Positions 9,825-17,826 of a stretch of DNA of 64,000 nucleotides are shown in pieces. The notes beneath the pieces were generated by a model. The model was not told where the DNA came from. It saw nothing but the letters and a program-made list of their open reading frames with translations, and searched no databases. Positions within the stretch are counted from its first letter, which is position 1. Each line of letters starts with the position of its first letter. Source of the DNA: a bacterium. GTDB lineage: Bacteria; Krumholzibacteriota; Krumholzibacteriia; LZORAL124-64-63. Location of the stretch: positions 62,001 through 126,000 of the forward strand of contig JAAEQC010000140.1 of NCBI GenBank assembly GCA_024231905.1, in the 5' to 3' direction. Both the position numbers and the translations under genes were made by a program.

Positions 9825-11069
9825 ATCAGTCTTCTTGACGCATTCACCATGTCCTTCGGGGCGATTGTCAGGAACAAGCTGAGGTCGGTCCTGACGCTGG
9901 TCGGGATCGTCGCCGGGGTGGCCTCCATCATCGCGGTGATGACTGCCATATCGGTGGTGCAATCCACCATGGAGAAGGAAATGAGCGTCTTGGGGGCGCA
10001 GGTCTTCCAGGTCCAGAAGTGGCCCGCCGGATTCAACTCCGACGAGGAACGGCGCCGGGCCATGCGGCGTCCGGCCCTGACCGTGGAGAACGCCAATACG
10101 ATCCGTGAGCGGGTATCGACCGTGGACCTGGTGGGATCTGAGATCTGGGACTTCGGATATGCCGTCGAGTACCGGGGTGAATCCACCAACGCGAACAGTT
10201 CCATCGTCGGCGGCACGCCCGAGTACCCGGCCAACAACACCCACTATGTCGGCCAGGGCCGCAACATCTCCCAGATCGACGTCAAGAATCACCACAAGGT
10301 GGCCGTCATCGGCTTCGGAATAGGGCAGGAGCTGTTTCCCTTCACCGATCCCGTGGGCAAGGATGTGCGCATGGACGGGCGCAAGTACCGGGTCATCGGG
10401 GTCTTCGACGAAAAGAACTCCGCTTTCGGGGGAAGATTCGACCAATACGTCTTGATTCCGGTGACCACATTCCTCGATACGTACGGCATGGTGGGGCGCG
10501 GCGGGTTTCAGCGGTCGGTCAATATCACGGTCCGCGCGAAGACGCCCGAACTCGCCGCCGATGCCCTCGAGGAAACGCGGCAACTGATGCGGCGCGAACG
10601 CGGCCTGAAGGCGAACGAGGAAGACGATTTCGACTTCTTCAGCAGCGAAAGCCTGATCACCGAGTTCAACGAGATGACCCAGGGCGTGAAACTCGCGGCC
10701 TTCGTCATCGGGATCATTGCGCTGATCGTGGCCGGAATCGGCATCATGAACATCATGCTGGTCTCGGTGACCGAGAGGACCCGGGAGATCGGGATCCGCA
10801 AGTCTCTCGGCGCCAAACCCCGGAGCATCCTCCTTCAGTTCCTGCTGGAGGCCGTCATCCTGTGCAACATCGGCGGCGTCGTCGGTGTCATGGCGGGCTT
10901 CGGGATGGGAAACGTCGTTACCCTGTTCGCTCCCTTCGACGTCAACGTTCCCATGGAGTGGGCGGTCATCGGACTCGTCTTCTGCTCAGCGGTGGGTATC
11001 AGTTTCGGTCTGTTGCCCGCCGTTCGGGCATCCAGGCTGAATCCTGTCGACGCACTCAGCTACGAATAG
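9825..11069 (+). CDS. MacB-like ABC permease 2, probable ATC start
   Basis: A paralogue of permease 1 with the same topology and the [12 protein letters not shown] loop. The first ATG is at 9849, but homology to permease 1 extends upstream: S-L-L-D-A-F here aligns with M-V-D-A-F there. A good ribosome site (AGGAG, 9812-9816) lies 8 nt before ATC at 9825 and 32 nt before the ATG. No ATG, GTG or TTG exists in frame between the previous stop (9801) and 9849. I therefore place the start at the ATC, giving 414 residues. The two permeases probably form a heterodimer on one ATPase. If ATC is wrong, the start is 9849 and the protein has 406 residues. Confidence 0.8.
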   Translation: MSLLDAFTMSFGAIVRNKLRSVLTLVGIVAGVASIIAVMTAISVVQSTMEKEMSVLGAQVFQVQKWPAGFNSDEERRRAMRRPALTVENANTIRERVSTVDLVGSEIWDFGYAVEYRGESTNANSSIVGGTPEYPANNTHYVGQGRNISQIDVKNHHKVAVIGFGIGQELFPFTDPVGKDVRMDGRKYRVIGVFDEKNSAFGGRFDQYVLIPVTTFLDTYGMVGRGGFQRSVNITVRAKTPELAADALEETRQLMRRERGLKANEEDDFDFFSSESLITEFNEMTQGVKLAAFVIGIIALIVAGIGIMNIMLVSVTERTREIGIRKSLGAKPRSILLQFLLEAVILCNIGGVVGVMAGFGMGNVVTLFAPFDVNVPMEWAVIGLVFCSAVGISFGLLPAVRASRLNPVDALSYE

Positions 11070-11128
11070 ACCGGCTGGGTGGCTGCAGGCCGGGTGCGGC
11101 TCACCGGTCACCGACCTGCCTCGGGCGT

Positions 11129-11233
11129 CTATTGCTTCTTCTCTTTCTTGGCTTTTCGTTTTTCCTTTGGGCTGAGCAAGGCCTTCTTCTGGGTTTCCTT
11201 TTTGCCCTTGTCTTTCTTTCCCTTGTCACCCAT
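11129..11233 (-). CDS. Tiny Lys-rich protein (34 aa)
   Basis: 34 residues starting M-G-D-K-G-K-K-D-K-G-K-K and ending K-A-K-K-E-K-K-Q, about half of them lysine. AAGGAG sits 8 nt before the ATG. Small, highly basic MGDKGKKDKGK-type proteins are found as uncharacterised genes in many bacteria. A nucleic-acid-binding role would fit the charge but is an inference. The frame is open upstream, but the ribosome site picks this start. Confidence 0.65.
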   Translation of the reverse strand: MGDKGKKDKGKKETQKKALLSPKEKRKAKKEKKQ

Positions 11234-11433
11234 ATCGGTTTCTCCTTGTTCGAAAATCCATTGGCCCGAATCACAACTGTGAGTATTCACGGGATATATG
11301 CTCCCGGTCAACCTGTCCCTGTCCCGCCCTTTCCTCCATCCGGGGATCACATGGCCGCTAGCGCCTTATTTCTTTGCCGCTGGGTCTGAGATTCCGAGTT
11401 CTCATTCTAGTCCAGTTTGCGGAGCCAACTCGT

Positions 11434-11940
11434 CTATTGCGTCGATGGAGCCAACTGCATCCCCAACTGCATCATTAGCCCGAGATTGTCCTCGAGAGCC
11501 CAGCACTCGTCGATCTTGCCGTCGACGATTCTAATGATCTGGGCACCCGCATAGCGGACCTCGTTACCTGTAGGCGGGATTCCCTCGAAGTCGCCTTGGT
11601 GAGTCGCGTTGTAGGAGAACTTCGCTGCCACGAGATTGTCTTCGGCGACGAGTTCTTCGATCGTGTGCGTGTAGTCCGGAAAAGCGGAGTAGAAGCCACG
11701 AATGAGATCGAGCGTCATGCCACGAGATAGTGGTTCCGGCATTCCTACATACATGAGGTTGAAATCCTCGGTCAATAGACTCTCGATCTCTCCATAATCC
11801 TGCACATCGATAGCCGCATAGAGTTGCCTGACGAGTTCCTTGTTCTCCGATTCTGTATTGCGTTGGTCGGCCAGACAGCCCAGGCAGAGAACGATCGAGA
11901 GGATGCCCAGAATAGCGGAAGATCGTTGGGAAATAGCCAT
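11434..11940 (-). CDS. SnoaL-like (ester cyclase/NTF2-fold) lipoprotein
   Basis: 168 residues. A signal sequence ends in L-C-L-G-C, a lipobox-like site, so it is probably a lipoprotein. The rest is a SnoaL/NTF2-like fold with the typical opening 'E-x-x-K-E-L-V-R-Q-L-Y-A-A-I-D' and 'F-P-D-Y-T-H-T-I-E-E-L-V-A-E'. This is the polyketide-cyclase-like group known mostly as 'ester cyclase'; most members have no known substrate. ATG at 11940 is chosen over GTG at 11946 because AGGAG ends 5 nt before it. Confidence 0.75.
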   Translation of the reverse strand: MAISQRSSAILGILSIVLCLGCLADQRNTESENKELVRQLYAAIDVQDYGEIESLLTEDFNLMYVGMPEPLSRGMTLDLIRGFYSAFPDYTHTIEELVAEDNLVAAKFSYNATHQGDFEGIPPTGNEVRYAGAQIIRIVDGKIDECWALEDNLGLMMQLGMQLAPSTQ

Positions 11941-12478
11941 GACCACTCCTTTCGGGAGCGTTGCTGAACAGCGGTTCGCCCTGGACGGCGAATCGCGCTT
12001 GGTCAGAGGTCTCGCGGGATGGTCTTCAAGGTCAGAAATTCAGGCAAGACGGCGGCCGAAGGCACCGTATCAAATATGGGTGGTCGTGTCAAAACGGCCC
12101 CCGAACTCACCCGTAGCAGGCCACGATGTTTTCGGATTGCATCCAGCCTCCGGAGCCAAATCCTATGACAGTAACTCACCAGGCGGATGGGAGCAGGCCT
12201 GGATGGCCTGCTGAACGACGCCCATAAGTGCCTAGTGGACGGTAGTCGACCGAGGGTGTCACAGGCAAGCCGGGCAAGGTCCTGCAACTCACCGTTTGGG
12301 AACTCGTCGAGACCCACGGATTCTGCGACGCCGAGGGGGTTCCATGACCAGCGAGAACTACGTCTTTGACGGTCCCGTATTGATCCGACGCGGGGGCGCC
12401 GTCGCTTTCCAGTCGACGGAGTTCGATCTGCCTTAGGCGCGGACGACCTTCACACAATCGGATTGTTGCTTCGGACCC
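11941..12478. other. Gap between SnoaL-like gene and MarR promoter
   Basis: About 540 bp with lower GC than its surroundings. I see no complete gene. The right part holds the short coding-like stretches described at 12246-12436. The left part (11941-12180) shows nothing I can interpret. Confidence 0.5.
12246..12436 (+). pseudogene. Possible gene remnant or coupled micro-ORFs
   Basis: After an in-frame TAG at 12243, a coding-like stretch (G-K-P-G-K-V-L-Q-L-T-V-W-E-L-V-E-T-H-G-F-C) runs to TGA at 12345. It overlaps ATG 12344, which opens a 30-residue frame (M-T-S-E-N-Y-V-F-D-G-P) ending at 12436. The overlap resembles translational coupling, but neither piece is recognised and the first has no start codon. 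This is most likely the decayed end of a lost gene. Confidence 0.3.
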
Positions 12479-12507
12479 TTGACACCGCGAGTTTAGATGC
12501 TATACTC
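12479..12507 (+). promoter_or_regulatory. marR promoter with operator, leaderless layout
   Basis: TTGACA (12479-12484), a 16-nt spacer and TATACT (12501-12506) form a near-consensus sigma70 promoter. The predicted start lies at 12513-12514, on the ATG, and no ribosome site is visible. An inverted repeat, GAGTTTAG-ATG-CTATACTC (12489-12507), covers the spacer and -10; 7 of 8 arm positions pair. A similar repeat stands before the next gene. Confidence 0.65.
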
Positions 12508-12513
12508 TAGTCC

Positions 12514-12966
12514 ATGAACACGACCGAGAACAAGGACTTGATCAGGATGGTCGAGGGGATGATCGACCGCATCCTCTACCTCGAGAAGGGGCACTCCCTC
12601 GAGGTCGAAGGGCGGACCCTCTACCCCACTGAGATCCACCTGCTCCTGGTGATCGACGCCGGCGGCCAGGGCAACGCCACGCGGATGGCCGAGCGCATGG
12701 GCGTGACCAAGGGCGCCGTCTCGCAGACCCTGTCGCGACTGGAGCGCAAGGGCATGCTGATCAAGTCCCGCGATCCGGCCAGCAAGAACGAGTTGAAACT
12801 GGCCCTGACGCCCGCCGGTCAGAAGGCCGCCCGGCGGGCCCGGGAAGCAACCGGCCACGTGCAACAGCGCTACGGCGAGTTCCTGGCAGGCCTGGATACA
12901 ACGGAAAAGGAGGTGATCCGCCGTTTCTTGACCACCATGAACGGCATTTTCGAGAATCTCGAGTGA
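12514..12966 (+). CDS. MarR family transcriptional regulator
   Basis: 150 residues with the MarR winged-helix core: recognition region G-N-A-T-R-M-A-E-R-M-G-V-T-K-G-A-V-S-Q-T, wing with S-K-N-E-L-K-L-A-L-T-P-A-G, and helical dimerisation ends. It is followed after about 70 bp by an SRPBCC gene. Matching inverted repeats in its own promoter (12489-12507) and before the SRPBCC gene (12982-13000) suggest that it represses both. The effector ligand is unknown. Confidence 0.85.
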   Translation: MNTTENKDLIRMVEGMIDRILYLEKGHSLEVEGRTLYPTEIHLLLVIDAGGQGNATRMAERMGVTKGAVSQTLSRLERKGMLIKSRDPASKNELKLALTPAGQKAARRAREATGHVQQRYGEFLAGLDTTEKEVIRRFLTTMNGIFENLE

Positions 12967-12981
12967 GTTTTTTTGCCCCCT

Positions 12982-13000
12982 GTGTTTAGATACTAAACAC
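12982..13000 (+). promoter_or_regulatory. Perfect palindrome, probable MarR operator
   Basis: GTGTTTAG-ATA-CTAAACAC: 8-bp perfect arms around a 3-nt centre, 37 bp before the SRPBCC start. It has the same arm length and centre as the repeat in the marR promoter, with a shared TTTAG core. Confidence 0.65.
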
Positions 13001-13037
13001 GAGGGCGTAGCCGATTCGACCAACGAAAGGAACCGAC

Positions 13038-13562
13038 ATGAACACCGAGAAATCCGACGCCCAAGTCGCCGCGTTCAACGAGCGCACGTTTCGAGCACAA
13101 CGCCAGGCCCTGACTTTCGAGCGTGAGATCGCTCACCCGGTAGAAGCTGTCTTCCCCCTGCTCTGCCCCAGCCGGGAGAGCGATTGGATCCCGGGCTGGA
13201 CCGCCGAACTGGTCCACACGACCTCGGGCTACATCGAAGAGGACTGCGTCTTCCGCACCGACGACACCAACGGCTTCGGTCCCGGCGTGTGGGTGTGCTG
13301 CCGCCACGAGCAGGATAGACGGGCCGAGTTCGTGCGGCTGATGGACCACTTGGTCTTCCAACTCAAGATCACGCTAACTCCCGGCACGGACGGTGCGACG
13401 AAGGTGGAGTGGCGGATCCTGCTGACCGGTCTCGATGACGACGGCAATCAGCAACTCGAAGCGCTGCCTGATCTCGAGGCGCGGTTCGAGAGCGCCATCG
13501 ACGCCCTGGTCTACTACCTCGACACGGGTGAGATAGTGCCCGTGACCCAGAGCAATCAGTGA
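13038..13562 (+). CDS. SRPBCC (START/polyketide cyclase-like) protein
   Basis: 174 residues, no signal peptide. The opening R-E-I-A-H-P-V-E-A-V-F-P-L-L-C-P and the 'E-S-D-W-I-P-G-W' region fit the SRPBCC hydrophobic-cavity fold used to bind lipids or small hydrophobic ligands. AAAGG lies before the ATG. Its place directly behind a MarR gene, with a matching operator between them, suggests it handles the compound that the regulator senses. No catalytic residues are recognisable. Confidence 0.72.
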   Translation: MNTEKSDAQVAAFNERTFRAQRQALTFEREIAHPVEAVFPLLCPSRESDWIPGWTAELVHTTSGYIEEDCVFRTDDTNGFGPGVWVCCRHEQDRRAEFVRLMDHLVFQLKITLTPGTDGATKVEWRILLTGLDDDGNQQLEALPDLEARFESAIDALVYYLDTGEIVPVTQSNQ

Positions 13563-13630
13563 CCGACCCCGCTTCGTGCGGGCGTGGAAAGGGGTGCTGC
13601 CGCTGCTGGCGACAGCACCCCGCCGATTCC

Positions 13631-13663
13631 TTGCCTTGCAAAATAGAACGCGCGTGCTATATT
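13631..13663 (+). promoter_or_regulatory. tetR promoter with palindromic operator, leaderless layout
   Basis: TTGCAA (13636-13641), a 16-nt spacer and TATATT (13658-13663) place the start of transcription at about 13670, the first base of the ATG. The spacer is filled by an 18-bp near-palindrome, ATAGAACGCGCGTGCTAT (13643-13660), with one mismatched pair. This fits autorepression by the TetR protein. Confidence 0.6.
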
Positions 13664-13669
13664 GTTCCC

Positions 13670-14260
13670 ATGCGCAAAGGCCAAGCCACCAAGCAAGCCA
13701 TCCTCGAGCACGCCATCGGCCTGTGCAGCCGCATCGGTCTGTGCCAGGTGAGCATCGGTCAGCTGGCCGACGACATGGACATGTCCAAGAGCGGCCTCTT
13801 CGCCCATTTCAAGTCCAAGCAAAACCTGCAGATCGAGGTCCTGGACCAGGCGGCCCAGGAATTCCTGGACGTGGTCGTTCATCCGGCCTTCAAGGCTCCG
13901 GCGGGCGAACCGCGCATCCGCCAGCTCTTCACCAACTGGGTCGAGTGGACCCGCTCCAACGGCTACGCCGGTGGCTGTCCCTTCGTGCAGTTCAGCTTCG
14001 AGCTCGACGATCAGCCCGGTGAACTGCGGGAACATCTCATCGAGCAGCAGAAGGGCTGGCTGGGCATCCTGGCCGAGTGCGCACGCCGCGCCGTCCAGGC
14101 CGGCCATCTGCGGGTGGACCTCGACCTGGAGCAGTTCGCCCACGACTTCCATTCCCTCATGTTGGGCTACCACCACGCCGCTCGACTGATCCGCGATCCT
14201 CTGGCCTTCCAGCGGGTGCAGATCAGCTTCGAAACCTTTCTGAACAACGCCAAGGAGTAG
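13670..14260 (+). CDS. TetR family transcriptional regulator
   Basis: 196 residues. The N-terminal HTH (K-Q-A-I-L-E-H-A ... L-A-D-D-M-D-M-S-K-S-G-L-F-A-H-F-K-S-K) is typical of TetR/AcrR. The C-terminal ligand domain resembles the YcdC/TetR_C group. ATG at 13670 follows a promoter-operator with no room for a leader and no ribosome site. The hydrolase gene starts 5 bp after the stop and is probably co-transcribed and controlled by this protein. Confidence 0.85.
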   Translation: MRKGQATKQAILEHAIGLCSRIGLCQVSIGQLADDMDMSKSGLFAHFKSKQNLQIEVLDQAAQEFLDVVVHPAFKAPAGEPRIRQLFTNWVEWTRSNGYAGGCPFVQFSFELDDQPGELREHLIEQQKGWLGILAECARRAVQAGHLRVDLDLEQFAHDFHSLMLGYHHAARLIRDPLAFQRVQISFETFLNNAKE

Positions 14261-14265
14261 ATGAG

Positions 14266-15174
14266 ATGACCGCGACGAAGTCCAACATCTGTGTCAGGAG
14301 AAAAAGCACGAACGGTCGTATGGTTCATGTGCCGCCGCGTTTTCTCGTGGACGGACTGCGCCTGCTCACGCGGATCTGGCCCGGCGGTACCGAACGCCTG
14401 GCCCTGTGGCTCTTCTGCCGTCCGATTCCGCGCCGGGTGAAGCCCCACCAGGCTGCCGTCCTCGACGCGGGGGAGCAGGTGCTGCTGCCGACCGCCTTCG
14501 GGAAACTCCAGGGCTGGAGCTGGGGCGAGGGTCCGGTGGTCCTGCTCCATCACGGCTGGGGCGGGCACGCCGGCCAGATGACCGCCTTCGTAGGACCGCT
14601 GGTGGACGCCGGTTTCCGGGTCGTGGCCTACGACGCCATGGCTCACGGCCGGTCGCCCGGACGGATCACCTCCGGACCGGACATGGCCCGCGCCCTGGGA
14701 CAGATCACGGCGGGACTCGGCGATGTCCACGCGGTGGTGGCCCACAGCATCGGCAGCGCCGCCACCATGATCGCTCTGGGCTGGGGGCTCGACATCTCCC
14801 GGGCGGCGGTGCTGGCGCCGCCGGCGGATATGCGCGTCTTCTTCCGCGCCTTCGGCGAGCACTTGGAACTGTCGCCACGGGTCCAGGAGGGTATGAATCG
14901 CCGGGCCGAGGCGCGCTTCGATTTCTCCTGGGATCAACTGGACGTGGACACCTGGGCCGGGGACGGGTCCACGCCGCTGCTGGTGTGCCACGACGAGGCC
15001 GACCCGGTCGTCCCGTTCAGCCATGCACGACGGATCGCTGACACCTGGCAGGCGGCGGAACTGGTGCCGACCCGGGGGCTGGGCCACAACGGCGTGCGCA
15101 GGGATCCGGAACTGGTGGCGCGGGTCGTCGCCTACGTCGCACGTCCGGCGGTCGTGGCGGCCGCGGCCGGCTGA
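14266..15174 (+). CDS. Alpha/beta hydrolase
   Basis: 302 residues. The oxyanion strand is L-L-H-H-G-W-G-G-H, the nucleophile elbow is A-H-S-I-G-S (the first Gly of G-x-S-x-G is Ala), the acid region is C-H-D-E-A-D-P-V-V-P and the histidine lies in G-L-G-H-N. These are the marks of an active serine hydrolase of esterase/lipase type. AAGGAG lies 8 nt before the ATG. It is co-transcribed with the TetR gene. The substrate is unknown. It converges on the spondin gene with 10 bp between them. Confidence 0.8.
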   Translation: MTATKSNICVRRKSTNGRMVHVPPRFLVDGLRLLTRIWPGGTERLALWLFCRPIPRRVKPHQAAVLDAGEQVLLPTAFGKLQGWSWGEGPVVLLHHGWGGHAGQMTAFVGPLVDAGFRVVAYDAMAHGRSPGRITSGPDMARALGQITAGLGDVHAVVAHSIGSAATMIALGWGLDISRAAVLAPPADMRVFFRAFGEHLELSPRVQEGMNRRAEARFDFSWDQLDVDTWAGDGSTPLLVCHDEADPVVPFSHARRIADTWQAAELVPTRGLGHNGVRRDPELVARVVAYVARPAVVAAAAG

Positions 15175-15184
15175 CGGACGTCCT

Positions 15185-16123
15185 TCAGCGCGCCAGCACC
15201 ACCCGGGTCACGGCCACGGCGCCGCCCGTCGTGGCCCGCACCAGGTACACGCCCGAAGGGGCGTCGCGACCGGTGTCGGACCGACCGTCCCAGAGAACTT
15301 CCGTCCGTCCCGCCTGGGCCCGACCGTCCCACAGTTTTCGCACGAGCCTGCCCCGCACGTCGTGGATGGCCAGCTGCGCCGGTCCCGCTGCCGGGATCTT
15401 CAGGGCGACGGTCGTGCGCGGATTGAAAGGGGTCGGATAGGCGGCCAGGGACAGGGACGGCGCCTCGGGCACCGCCGTCACCTGGAGCAGCCTGAAGGTG
15501 AAGGTTCCCAGGGGGACGCCCGACGCGAAGGGGTAGCCGGCAATGGACGCGATCGGATCCTGCGGCACGGTCGCCTGGTTCGGGGACGTGTAGGTGGGGC
15601 CGCTGTCGGTTCCGGCGTCGTAGGCGTAGAGGTCGACCACGATCTCCGTGGCCCAGTCGTTCCCGTCGCGCAGGTCCAGACCCGCCACGCCCACGAACCA
15701 GTCGGGACTGGGGGCGACCATGGTGACGACCGTGGCCAGGGGGTGGGCCGGCGTGGCGGTGAAGGTGGCGGCGAGCATGCCGGGCGACAAGACGTAGTCG
15801 TCACTCTCGATGACCTGTCCAGCGTGTCCGGTGCCCATGGCGGCCTGGACTTCCGCGTCCAGGGGGGAGTTGCTGCCCCACTCGGCCATACGCTGGATGC
15901 CCAGGGAAGCCGGCGTCCCGACCTGCCAGAAGTCGACCTGGTCGTCGTGGGTGCCGCCGATGAGCCATGAGAAATGGGGGTCAGGCGGAAAATCCGCGGG
16001 ATGGGTGGCCGCGGACCAGGTGGCGTCGAAGCCCACTTCGTAATCGGCGGTGGTGACGGGTTGGGCCATGGCGGGCAGAGCCCCGGCCAGCAGGGCGGCG
16101 GCGATCAGCAGGCGCGACAGCAT
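15185..16123 (-). CDS. Spondin-domain exoprotein with FlgD/T9SS-like C-terminus
   Basis: 312 residues. The signal peptide ends at A-M-A-Q. Residues 25-200 resemble the spondin N domain (W-S-A-A-T-H-P-x-x-F-P near the start and P-D-W-F-V-G-V-A-G-L-D-L in the middle), known from animal F-spondins and scattered bacterial exoproteins. The last 85 residues form a FlgD-like Ig module (Y-P-T-P-F-N-P-R-T-T-V, G-R-L-V-R, W-D-G-R, S-G-V-Y-L-V-R-A). Such modules end many secreted FCB-group proteins and act as type IX sorting signals where that system exists. It is probably surface exposed, perhaps adhesive; the role is inferred. Confidence 0.78.
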   Translation of the reverse strand: MLSRLLIAAALLAGALPAMAQPVTTADYEVGFDATWSAATHPADFPPDPHFSWLIGGTHDDQVDFWQVGTPASLGIQRMAEWGSNSPLDAEVQAAMGTGHAGQVIESDDYVLSPGMLAATFTATPAHPLATVVTMVAPSPDWFVGVAGLDLRDGNDWATEIVVDLYAYDAGTDSGPTYTSPNQATVPQDPIASIAGYPFASGVPLGTFTFRLLQVTAVPEAPSLSLAAYPTPFNPRTTVALKIPAAGPAQLAIHDVRGRLVRKLWDGRAQAGRTEVLWDGRSDTGRDAPSGVYLVRATTGGAVAVTRVVLAR

Positions 16124-16415
16124 GCGGTGGTCTCCTGTCGAGGGACATAGGGCGGCGCTCGGCGCGGCGCGGCCTCGGCAGGTTCTACGGAGCAGATGGC
16201 CGGGCTGTGACCGGATGCTGGGTGAAGATGATGGTCGTACCGCGGCCCGGGGCCGAATTCGTCGGCGGGTGTCGGCCTACTCCGCCAGGTGGTCCGCCAA
16301 TCTCTGCATCTGCCCGGCCAGCACCTCATCCACCGGAGGGCAGGTTCTCGCCGAAGATGCCGCCGCCGCGCGCCTCTTTCCATGACCACGAGACCCCGGC
16401 CGGGACGCAACCCAA
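16124..16415 (-). pseudogene. Short decayed gene pieces between spondin and HEAT genes
   Basis: No intact gene. On the minus strand one frame reads G-G-G-I-F-G-E-N-L-P-S-G-G and then stops. A shifted frame continues D-E-V-L-A-G-Q-M-Q-R-L-A-D-H-L-A-E to a stop at 16277. A further coding-like stretch (G-R-G-T-T-I-I-F-T-Q-H-P) lies nearer the spondin start. These look like frameshifted remains of one or two genes. Identity unknown. Confidence 0.3.
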
Positions 16416-17198
16416 CTATTCGGTGAGGATCTCTTCCAGGAGGGCGACGACCTCGTCCTTGTCCTCGAACTGGGCGAGGGCGAAGAGGGCAGATTGGCGC
16501 AGGCGCGGATCGCGGTGGTCGCGGGCGATGCCCATGAGGTGTTCCAGGGACTCGCCCTCGCCGAGCTGGGCCAGGGCGAAGATGGCGTTCTCGCGGACCT
16601 CCACGTCCTCGTCGTCGTCGTCGATGACGGCCTGCACGTCACCCAGCATGCGCTCCCCGGCTACGATGACCAGCCAGTAGAGGGCGCTGCTGCGCACGTC
16701 GGCGTCGCACTCCCGGTCGCGGGTCACGGACAGGAAGGGCTCGACGATCTCCACGTCCCGGGCGATGGCCGCGGCGAGGATCGCGTCGTCGGCCACCTTG
16801 GCTTTGCCCATTTCGACCAGCCCCATCAGCCAGCGGGCGGCCACGGCAGGGTCCACCGTTCCCAGATCCACGTCGGCGCGCCGGGCCTGCTTGCCGGAAC
16901 CCCCGACCACCACGTCCAGGTCGACCACGGCGCCGTTCCGCACGCGCAGAGTCAGGTGGGCGGGACCCTCTTCGGTGAGGTCGTCGAGATCCGCGTAGTG
17001 CCCCTGGTAGAAGCTGGCCGTGGAATCGGCGCCCAACCTGACGCGCACGCCGCGGCCATTGCCGGTCACGCCGTCGCGAACCTCGTAGGAGAGGCCGATG
17101 GACCCGTCGCCGAGGTCGGTGATGCGGGCGGCGATGTCGGGGGATGAACCACCAGCCATGAGCACGGTAGTCAGCAGGGCGATGAGGCATCCGAACAT
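16416..17198 (-). CDS. Exported HEAT-repeat protein
   Basis: 260 residues. A short hydrophobic N-terminus (M-F-G-C-L-I-A-L-L-T-T-V) acts as signal sequence. It is followed by a beta-rich stretch of about 100 residues and then at least three HEAT-like helical repeats (R-E-N-A-I-F-A-L-A-Q-L-G and R-Q-S-A-L-F-A-L-A-Q-F are clear pairs), ending in E-I-L-T-E. HEAT repeats mediate protein contacts. An acidic run D-D-D-D-E-D lies between repeats. The start at 17198 is chosen because AAGGA precedes it and the signal begins there. Confidence 0.72.
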   Translation of the reverse strand: MFGCLIALLTTVLMAGGSSPDIAARITDLGDGSIGLSYEVRDGVTGNGRGVRVRLGADSTASFYQGHYADLDDLTEEGPAHLTLRVRNGAVVDLDVVVGGSGKQARRADVDLGTVDPAVAARWLMGLVEMGKAKVADDAILAAAIARDVEIVEPFLSVTRDRECDADVRSSALYWLVIVAGERMLGDVQAVIDDDDEDVEVRENAIFALAQLGEGESLEHLMGIARDHRDPRLRQSALFALAQFEDKDEVVALLEEILTE

Positions 17199-17381
17199 CT
17201 TCTTGTCCTTCCATCGATCCGGGGCGCGTATCCTGGTCTCTACTTCTATGGACACCCGGTAGGGTGAAATGGTTGCTTCCGAATTCGCGGTGAGGCAACT
17301 CGACCACCCCGTGGACGTATCGGTTCTGGTACTCACGACGGCGGGCAGGCGGCCGAGGTCGCTGCAATGGGGAGGAAGTGC

Positions 17382-17825
17382 ATGTTGGGAAAGAAACGTG
17401 TCGCGCTGATCACGCTGACGATTCTGGCGCTGGGGGCTGGCATCACCGTCGCCGCCGAAGCGGACCACGCCGCCATCGAAGCCACCGTCCGGGACTACGT
17501 GGACGGCTGGTACGCCGGCGACGCCGAGCGCATGGAGCGGGCCCTCCACCCGGACCTGACCAAGCGCGTGGTGCGCACGCTGCCCACCGGAGGCGAGTTC
17601 CTGAATTCGGTCTCGGCCAGCAACATGGTCGCCTATACGGCCGCGGGCTTCGGCAAGGACAAGCTGCCCGAAGGCTACGTCAACCAGGTGGCGATCCTCG
17701 AGACCACCGACAAGATGGCCATGGCCAAGTCGATCTCGCCCGAGTTCATCGACTTCATCCACCTGGCGAAGATCGCCGGGGAGTGGAAGATCGTGAACGT
17801 CCTCTGGGAGCCGGTGGAGCAGTAG
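17382..17825 (+). CDS. NTF2-like (putative lumazine-binding family) exported protein
   Basis: 147 residues. The signal peptide ends around V-A-A-E-A. The mature part opens with I-E-A-T-V-R-D-Y-V-D-G-W-Y-A-G-D-A-E-R-M and ends with I-A-G-E-W-K-I-V-N-V-L-W, the hallmark of the putative lumazine-binding (PF12893) NTF2-like proteins. Function is unknown for the family. ATG 17382 is preferred over ATG 17367 because GGAGGA ends 5 nt before it. It converges on the barrel gene with 1 bp between the stops. Confidence 0.75.
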   Translation: MLGKKRVALITLTILALGAGITVAAEADHAAIEATVRDYVDGWYAGDAERMERALHPDLTKRVVRTLPTGGEFLNSVSASNMVAYTAAGFGKDKLPEGYVNQVAILETTDKMAMAKSISPEFIDFIHLAKIAGEWKIVNVLWEPVEQ

Positions 17826-17826
17826 C

